A DNA stretch of 8,841 nt from contig CALRIB010000033.1 of assembly GCA_943359705.1 (NCBI GenBank), positions 1 to 8,841 on the forward strand, in the 5' to 3' direction. This DNA is from Candidatus Nomurabacteria bacterium. GTDB taxonomy: Bacteria > Patescibacteriota > Minisyncoccia > Phycocordibacterales > UBA2100. Below, piece by piece: positions 4,674 through 8,841 of the stretch. The stretch's first letter is position 1. Every line of letters starts with the position of its first letter. Made by a program: the position numbers and the translations under genes. Under the pieces are notes generated by a model. It did no database searches. It saw only the letters and a list, made by a program, of their open reading frames with translations, and was not told the origin of the DNA.

Positions 4674-4693
4674 CCTGCCTACCGGCAGGCAGG
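4674..4693. repeat. GC-rich palindrome between convergent genes
   Basis: CCTGCC (4674-4679) pairs with GGCAGG (4684-4689). Alternatively CCTGCCT (4674-4680) pairs with AGGCAGG (4687-4693). It fills the gap between the stops of the genes at 4094 and 4702. It lacks a U-run, so it is not a standard terminator; it may be a dispersed REP-like palindrome or a blocking structure for both mRNAs. One copy is seen here. Confidence 0.5.
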
Positions 4694-4701
4694 CGGAACT
4701 C

Positions 4702-5511
4702 TTACAATTTCCCTTTCCGCTTCAGTACTTCTTCGATTTTTTCGACGACCTCGCGGAGCGTAAAACGCGCTTTGACGAGGAAGTCGTCGGCGCCGAGCTG
4801 TTTGCCTTCTTCTATTTCATGTTCTTGGCCGAGGTTGGAGAAGATGATGACGGGGATGTTTTTCATCTTCTCGTCCGCTTTCATTTTCTTGAGTGCATCG
4901 AAGCCGTTCATAACCGGCATGATGATGTCGAGGAGTATCAGGTCGGGCGTCTCGTCGGCGATGGCTTTGAGCCCCTGTTCTCCGTCGCTCGCCACGCGCG
5001 TGGCGAATCCTTCCTGCTCCAAGCGTTTCCGTGAAAGTGACGCGAGGAAGGGGTCGTCCTCGACGATGAGAATCTTGAGACCACGCATCAGCTTTTGCTT
5101 CGCCTCCTTTTCTTCGGGGCGTACCGCGGCGCTGTCTTTGAGATATCGCTTCACTTTGTCCATCACTTCCTCCGGACTGAACTGTGCCTTGATGATGTAG
5201 TCCTTTGCGCCGAGCGCGAGGATGCGCTCCACCTCCACCGGCTGGCCGGAATTGGAAATAACGACGACCGGGATTTTCTTCAGCACCTCATCACCGTGCA
5301 TTTCGGTCAGGACCTCGTAGCCGTCTTTTTTGGGCATCACGATGTCGAGGAGCACGAGGTCGGGGTGTGAAGCACGAATCCTCTCGAGACCCTTCTCGCC
5401 GTTTATCTCCCACTCGGCGTCGTAGCCTTCGGAGCGGAGCTTGCGGAGGAGGATGTCACCGAGTATTTGCTCGTCCTCAATGACGATGACTTTTTTGGGG
5501 GCTTCGGCCAT
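4702..5511 (-). CDS. Tandem two-receiver response regulator without output domain
   Basis: The 269-residue product has two complete receiver domains. REC1 (about 7-125) has acidic residues E12 and D13, phospho-acceptor D56 in LLDIVMP, S86 and K108. REC2 (about 145-266) has E151, D152 and D153, D195 in LLDIIMP, S225 and K247. A charged linker (about 126-144) joins them. No DNA-binding, GGDEF or other effector follows. All key phosphorylation residues are kept, so both domains are probably active phospho-acceptors, and output must be by protein contact or phosphorelay. The gene starts 37 bases after the histidine kinase stop, the likely partner. It has its own -10 (TATACT) 11 bases before ATG. 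Confidence 0.93.
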   Translation of the reverse strand: MAEAPKKVIVIEDEQILGDILLRKLRSEGYDAEWEINGEKGLERIRASHPDLVLLDIVMPKKDGYEVLTEMHGDEVLKKIPVVVISNSGQPVEVERILALGAKDYIIKAQFSPEEVMDKVKRYLKDSAAVRPEEKEAKQKLMRGLKILIVEDDPFLASLSRKRLEQEGFATRVASDGEQGLKAIADETPDLILLDIIMPVMNGFDALKKMKADEKMKNIPVIIFSNLGQEHEIEEGKQLGADDFLVKARFTLREVVEKIEEVLKRKGKL

Positions 5512-5522
5512 AGGATGAAGAA

Positions 5523-5528
5523 AGTATA
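5523..5528 (-). promoter_or_regulatory. -10 promoter for the double receiver gene
   Basis: TATACT on the minus strand, 11 bases before ATG 5511. Initiation seven bases after the hexamer would give a leader of about five bases. It lies in the 37-base gap after the kinase gene, so the receiver may be transcribed on its own as well as by readthrough. Confidence 0.5.
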
Positions 5529-5548
5529 GGTGAGAGGCGGTGGTGCGT

Positions 5549-7300
5549 CTATGCGTCCCCGGCGCTTACGGGGACAGTGAAAAAGAATGTCGTGCCCTTG
5601 CCCTCGGCGCTCTCAAACCAGATGGTGCCGCCGTGTTTTTCCACCGTGGCCTTGGCGATGAAGAGTCCTAATCCCGAACCGTCGGTCTGGTGCTTCACGG
5701 CGTTGTCGGCGCGGAAGAATTTGTTGAAAATGCTCGATTGCTGAGCGACCGGAATGCCGATGCCGTTGTCGCGCACCGCGACCTCTATCATTGAGCCTTT
5801 TTCGAGCGCGTTCAGCGTTATGGTGGCCTTGTCGTCGGTGTAGTGCATCGCGTTCTCAATGAGGTTTTGCAGTACCTGTCGAATCTTGTCGGGGTCGGCT
5901 TTGATGTAGGGGAGGCCAACGGACGGTCGCTCGAACGAGAGCTTGATGGAACGTATATGTGCTTGGGCGGAGAAGTCGAGGAGAATGTTGTCGATGAGAT
6001 CCTCGATATGTGTCGGCGCGAATTTGTACTCGACCTTGCCGCTCTCGATGCGGGTCACGACGAGCATCTCGTTAATCAGAGCTATCATTCGCTCGTTGCT
6101 CTCAAAGCCCTTGTAGAGCAGGCTTTTCTGCTCGGCGGTGAGATTGGCCGCATTTTCCTCGATGAGGAGTCCGAGAATCCATTTAATGGCGGAAAGCGGC
6201 GTGCGCAGCTGGTGCGCGGCCACCGATATGAATTCCGATTTTGCTTTGTCGAGCTCGCGCAAGCGGTCGTTGGCCAGTTGGAGTTTATCGAAGTTCTGTT
6301 TCAACTCCTGCGTTCGCTTTGAGACTTCCGACTCGAGTTCGGTCGTGTGCGCGGCCAAGCGATCGGCCATTTCATTAAAGGCTTTCCCGAGTATCGCCAT
6401 TTCGTCGCGTGTTTCGATGCGTACCCGCTCGGTCAGTTTGCCGGCTCCGAAGGCTTGTGCAACTTTCGCGAGCGAAAGCACCGGCTCGACGATTATCTTT
6501 TCCGCGAACGAAAGACCGATAGCCACGGTGACCAGAAGTCCGATGACGGAGACGATGAGCGTGGACCCTCGGACACTGTCCTCGGTCGCGCGCAGGGTCT
6601 CCGCGCTTCCCGCCGCCGTCTCGTTGGAGAGCGCTATCATCTCCCGCAAGTTCTCGGCCGTGAGGTCGGCCAGGTGCCGGGCTTTTATCTGGAACTCCTT
6701 GGACGCGATGCGCGCCGCCTCGGCTTCCGCGGCGTTTTTTGGCTCCAGGGAGATGTAGCGTTCGCGTTCCTCAATGGCTTTCTGTACGTTGTTGACGTAT
6801 CCGCCGTAGTAAATGTTGACGCGGCCGGCGTGCTGCGCCTGCACCGGGGAGGATTCTTGCACGACGAGCGTGCCGCGGTAGCCGTTCTCTTGCCACGCCC
6901 GAACATGACTCCCCCCGTCCGCTTGCCGGAAGGCGTCTGATTCGCTTCCCCATGTGATGGCAGCCATGAACATCCTGAAGCGCTCATTCGCCGTATCGAG
7001 CGTTTGCTTCAACTGCACGCTTTCATCGGTTTGCGAGCTGCTATCGAGGTCGAGGAGCCGCTCCGTCGCAAACTGGGCCTGTATCATCGAGAAGAGCGCC
7101 TCTTCGATACTTCGGACGAACGGTGTTTCCCGGTCCACGATGACACTCGTGCTGGCGCCGATTTGGTAGATGCCGATGAGGGACGCGGCGGCGACCGCCA
7201 GAAAGAAAAACGAAATGCTGGCGAGCAGCATGAGCAGCTTCGTCCGCAAACTAAAGAACCCCTCGTTGGTTGTTGCCGTTTGCACGCAGTGTGAAAGCAC
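5549..7300 (-). CDS. Membrane sensor histidine kinase
   Basis: The 583-residue product has a transmembrane segment at about 20-45, an extracytoplasmic region (about 46-245) rich in helix-forming residues, a second transmembrane segment (about 246-268), a HAMP-like linker (about 269-322) and a coiled coil (about 323-355). The kinase core follows: H-box AAHQLRTPL with H363, N-box NLIENAMHY (479-487), G1 DNGIGIP (511-517), F-box FNKFFR and G2 GSGLGLF (541-547). All catalytic motifs are intact. The start is GTG 7300, which overlaps the TAG of the upstream Cache gene by one base (TAGTG), implying translational coupling. A later start nearer the first transmembrane segment is possible. The phosphoryl acceptor is probably the double receiver gene directly downstream. 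Confidence 0.95.
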   Translation of the reverse strand: MLSHCVQTATTNEGFFSLRTKLLMLLASISFFFLAVAAASLIGIYQIGASTSVIVDRETPFVRSIEEALFSMIQAQFATERLLDLDSSSQTDESVQLKQTLDTANERFRMFMAAITWGSESDAFRQADGGSHVRAWQENGYRGTLVVQESSPVQAQHAGRVNIYYGGYVNNVQKAIEERERYISLEPKNAAEAEAARIASKEFQIKARHLADLTAENLREMIALSNETAAGSAETLRATEDSVRGSTLIVSVIGLLVTVAIGLSFAEKIIVEPVLSLAKVAQAFGAGKLTERVRIETRDEMAILGKAFNEMADRLAAHTTELESEVSKRTQELKQNFDKLQLANDRLRELDKAKSEFISVAAHQLRTPLSAIKWILGLLIEENAANLTAEQKSLLYKGFESNERMIALINEMLVVTRIESGKVEYKFAPTHIEDLIDNILLDFSAQAHIRSIKLSFERPSVGLPYIKADPDKIRQVLQNLIENAMHYTDDKATITLNALEKGSMIEVAVRDNGIGIPVAQQSSIFNKFFRADNAVKHQTDGSGLGLFIAKATVEKHGGTIWFESAEGKGTTFFFTVPVSAGDA

Positions 7301-7926
7301 TACAGCTCGCTGCTGAGTGCTGATAGGTTGATGACGCCTTTCACGACCCCGATAGCTTTGCCGGCCGCATTCTTGACCGGGACGTAGGCCGAGATGGCTT
7401 CTGTCTGGGAACTCTCATCGAATTCGATATCCCCGTGCAGGATGCGACCTGCGCTGCCGTTGAAACTATTGACCCACCACGCTTCGTCGGCCTGGTAGTA
7501 GTCGCTCGTCTTGTCGGTTTGCGCCATGTTGAGTCCGAATGCGTCTGCGATGAACACTTCCTTGAATTCCGGATGCCCGGATTGGAACGCCAAAAGATGC
7601 TTGGCGGTGGGGTTGGTCATGAATTGCGAAATCTGCGGCGTGACGGTCTTGCTCGCTTGCCACTCCGCGTCCAAGTGACGGATGTCGTCGGCAGAAAGAG
7701 ATGCATTCCGCATGTTGGATGCCTCGACGGCGGCAACGACTTCGGAGTCTGCGGCGAGCGCGACGAGAAGTCCGGTCTTTGCGGAAAGAATTGTCTCGAC
7801 TTCGGGCGCGAGTGCGGCGCCGGTTGTCGGAGTTTGTGAGTCGGTCGATGCGTACTGCTTTTGCAGCACCCACCAGCCCGCGACTGCGAAGAGTGCAAGC
7901 ACAAGTGCAAGGCCAACGTAGCGCAT
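7300..7926 (-). CDS. Stand-alone exported Cache/PDC-like sensor protein
   Basis: The 208-residue product has one N-terminal transmembrane anchor or signal (about 3-21) and an exported domain. SDYYQADEAWW (about 140-150) and the later AISAYVPVKNAAGKAIGVVKGVINL match the core of Cache (PDC-type) ligand-binding domains that normally form the periplasmic part of kinases and chemoreceptors. It stops after that domain, so it has no cytoplasmic signalling part of its own. Its stop overlaps the kinase start by one base. I infer that it partners with the kinase as a separately encoded ligand-binding subunit; the ligand is unknown. ATG 7926 is supported by TACAAT six bases upstream. Confidence 0.82.
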   Translation of the reverse strand: MRYVGLALVLALFAVAGWWVLQKQYASTDSQTPTTGAALAPEVETILSAKTGLLVALAADSEVVAAVEASNMRNASLSADDIRHLDAEWQASKTVTPQISQFMTNPTAKHLLAFQSGHPEFKEVFIADAFGLNMAQTDKTSDYYQADEAWWVNSFNGSAGRILHGDIEFDESSQTEAISAYVPVKNAAGKAIGVVKGVINLSALSSEL

Positions 7927-7932
7927 ACCCGC

Positions 7933-7938
7933 ATTGTA
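7933..7938 (-). promoter_or_regulatory. -10 promoter for the Cache-kinase pair
   Basis: TACAAT on the minus strand, six bases before ATG 7926; a leaderless start is predicted. It lies in the 62-base gap behind the six-TM gene, which also holds a small GCGCT/AGCGC hairpin (7955-7969). Confidence 0.55.
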
Positions 7939-7988
7939 CCGAGCACCCGGAGTTGCGCTAGACGAGCGCGGGGACAGACCGGCACTCG

Positions 7989-8672
7989 CTACGCGCTCGC
8001 CGGGGCGATATTCGCGGCACCTTTCGAAGCCTCGAGTTCATCCACACGCTTCTGCAGTGCCTTCTGTTTCTCGATGAGGTCAACTACCGATTGCCTGCCG
8101 ATACCGCAGAGCATTGACGTGCAAATAACCGCGACCAAGACCGGAAGCGCGTGCGCGATGACGGAAAAATCATTCCGCCCGTAGAAGTACACCCAGCCCG
8201 GTTCGATGTAGTTCAGGATGCCGTGATGGAGTGCGGTGAGGACGAGTAGTATCCAGCCGAGCCGCCAGTCGAGGTACATCACCAAGACGGCGGCGACGAT
8301 GAAGAAGTGGAAATGCATTTCGATGGAGCCGCCGCTTATAAAAACAAAGAGGTATGAGTAGACCGTGAGCGCGCAGGTAACGAAGATGCGCCACATGTAA
8401 TGATTGCGCATGGTGCCGACCAACAAAACAGGCGCGACGGTGATGAGTGCAGCGATGCAGAGCGTGATGATGGCCTCGGGTATCGTGATAACTCTCCACG
8501 CCCACGGACTCGGATAGTACGCTGCGAGCTTGAGCCCGGCGTTCAAGAAGACGAAGAGCGCGAAGACGCCGAGGTGCCACCACAGTATCTGTGTCATGAA
8601 GCGGTCGGTCGCGGAGTAGTTGAGCGCCGGCTCGTAGCCCTTGTTGATATCGCTGATGAAGTCTATTTTCAT
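7989..8672 (-). CDS. Six-TM MASE-like membrane sensor domain without output
   Basis: The 227-residue product has about six membrane segments (roughly 28-50, 62-86, 92-113, 119-134, 137-155, 170-191) and a C-terminal charged coiled coil (about 195-217). GGSIEMHFHFFIV (114-126) and ALHHG (147-151) form a histidine-rich membrane core. This is reminiscent of the N-terminal sensory domains of some proteobacterial chemoreceptors and diguanylate cyclases, where an effector follows the last helix. Here the protein ends in the coiled coil, with no kinase, GGDEF or MA domain. The conserved histidines could bind a metal or cofactor; that is inference. It lies upstream of, and in the same direction as, the Cache-kinase-receiver genes, so it may be another sensory input. 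Confidence 0.78.
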   Translation of the reverse strand: MKIDFISDINKGYEPALNYSATDRFMTQILWWHLGVFALFVFLNAGLKLAAYYPSPWAWRVITIPEAIITLCIAALITVAPVLLVGTMRNHYMWRIFVTCALTVYSYLFVFISGGSIEMHFHFFIVAAVLVMYLDWRLGWILLVLTALHHGILNYIEPGWVYFYGRNDFSVIAHALPVLVAVICTSMLCGIGRQSVVDLIEKQKALQKRVDELEASKGAANIAPASA

Positions 8673-8689
8673 AGCCTCTGCGTCCTCAT
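8669..8689 (-). CDS. Possible six-codon leader ORF overlapping the six-TM gene start
   Basis: On the minus strand ATG 8689 opens MRTQRL and ends in a TGA that overlaps the next ATG as ATGA. TACACT (8700-8695) lies five bases before its ATG, again the leaderless spacing. If real it would couple translation of the membrane protein. The ORF is so short that chance is a serious alternative. Confidence 0.25.
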   Translation of the reverse strand: MRTQRL

Positions 8690-8731
8690 GTCCAAGTGTA
8701 TCGCAATCCCCACCGATTCCCGGAGTCGTCG

Positions 8732-8737
8732 TATAAT
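8732..8737 (+). promoter_or_regulatory. -10 promoter for the gene at 8750
   Basis: Perfect TATAAT, 12 bases before ATG 8750. The predicted leader is about five or six bases. No strong Shine-Dalgarno is seen; GGTGG (8740-8744) is weak. Confidence 0.5.
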
Positions 8738-8749
8738 GCGGTGGACAGC

Positions 8750-8841
8750 ATGATAGACAAAAAAAATGCCATCCTTATCGCGGTCGTTCTCTTTATTGCA
8801 GCGGTCGTCGGCCTCTATGTCCCGTACCTACAATATTCGGG
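8750..8841 (+). CDS. Membrane-anchored protein, 5' fragment cut by the window end
   Basis: The visible 30 residues begin MIDKKNAILIAVVLF. They form a short basic N-terminus followed by one hydrophobic segment (about 7-22), as in the other anchored proteins here. It is divergent from the six-TM gene with 77 bases between starts. Nothing of the exported part is visible, so no function is proposed. Confidence 0.65.
   Translation, partial: MIDKKNAILIAVVLFIAAVVGLYVPYLQYS

Noticed and set aside
5843..6940. Long plus-strand ORFs antisense to the histidine kinase
   Set aside because: They are shadows caused by the GC-biased third positions of the kinase gene and have no recognisable domains or promoters.
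1..8841. CRISPR array, insertion sequence, integron or phage genes
   Set aside because: No spaced direct repeats, transposase, integrase or terminal inverted repeats were seen. The only direct repeat is the two-copy cassette.

Overview
The window looks like chromosomal DNA of a Candidate Phyla Radiation (Patescibacteria) bacterium, most likely a Parcubacteria-type lineage. The evidence is a divergent 16S rRNA 3' half with U at the position of E. coli A1396, an intron inside the rRNA, a 16S gene not followed by tRNA or 23S, many short membrane-anchored proteins of unknown function, and start codons that sit directly on -10 boxes. The assignment is by eye; no database was searched.

Bases 1-1074 are the 3' part of 16S rRNA, split by a 648-base group II intron (297-944) inserted in the decoding region (between E. 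coli 1399 and 1400). The intron shows a domain I with EBS1 and EBS2 candidates, domain III-like motifs, a long closed domain IV stem, a domain V with a CGC triad, and a short domain VI. It has no reverse transcriptase. Domain IV instead holds a 50-codon ORF for a small membrane peptide with a good Shine-Dalgarno motif. Six extra bases lie before the (A/G)UGCG intron start and no clear branch-point A is visible, which suggests hydrolytic rather than lariat splicing.

Bases 1075-1329 are a structured spacer ending in a terminator-promoter cassette. That cassette recurs at 2191-2270. Each copy drives a gene with the same N-terminal membrane anchor and a different exported domain (1330-2160 and 2268-2870). 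Next come a VOC/PhnB-like protein (2962-3444), a convergent overlapping RibD_C/DHFR-like reductase (4045-3419, minus), and a divergent anchored protein with a DxNxDG calcium-loop-like motif (4094-4666). A palindrome separates this from a minus-strand signalling block: a six-TM sensor-like protein (8672-7989), a stand-alone Cache-like exported sensor (7926-7300), a sensor histidine kinase (7300-5549) and a tandem double receiver protein (5511-4702). A membrane protein begins on the plus strand at 8750 and runs off the end.

Two themes tie the window together. First, six of the genes have a -10-like hexamer exactly 6-7 bases before ATG, the geometry of leaderless mRNAs. Second, the 16S tail reads AUUCC where CCUCC is expected, so the anti-Shine-Dalgarno seems degraded. 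The intron and its peptide, the splice-site anomalies and the cassette duplication are the points most worth checking.
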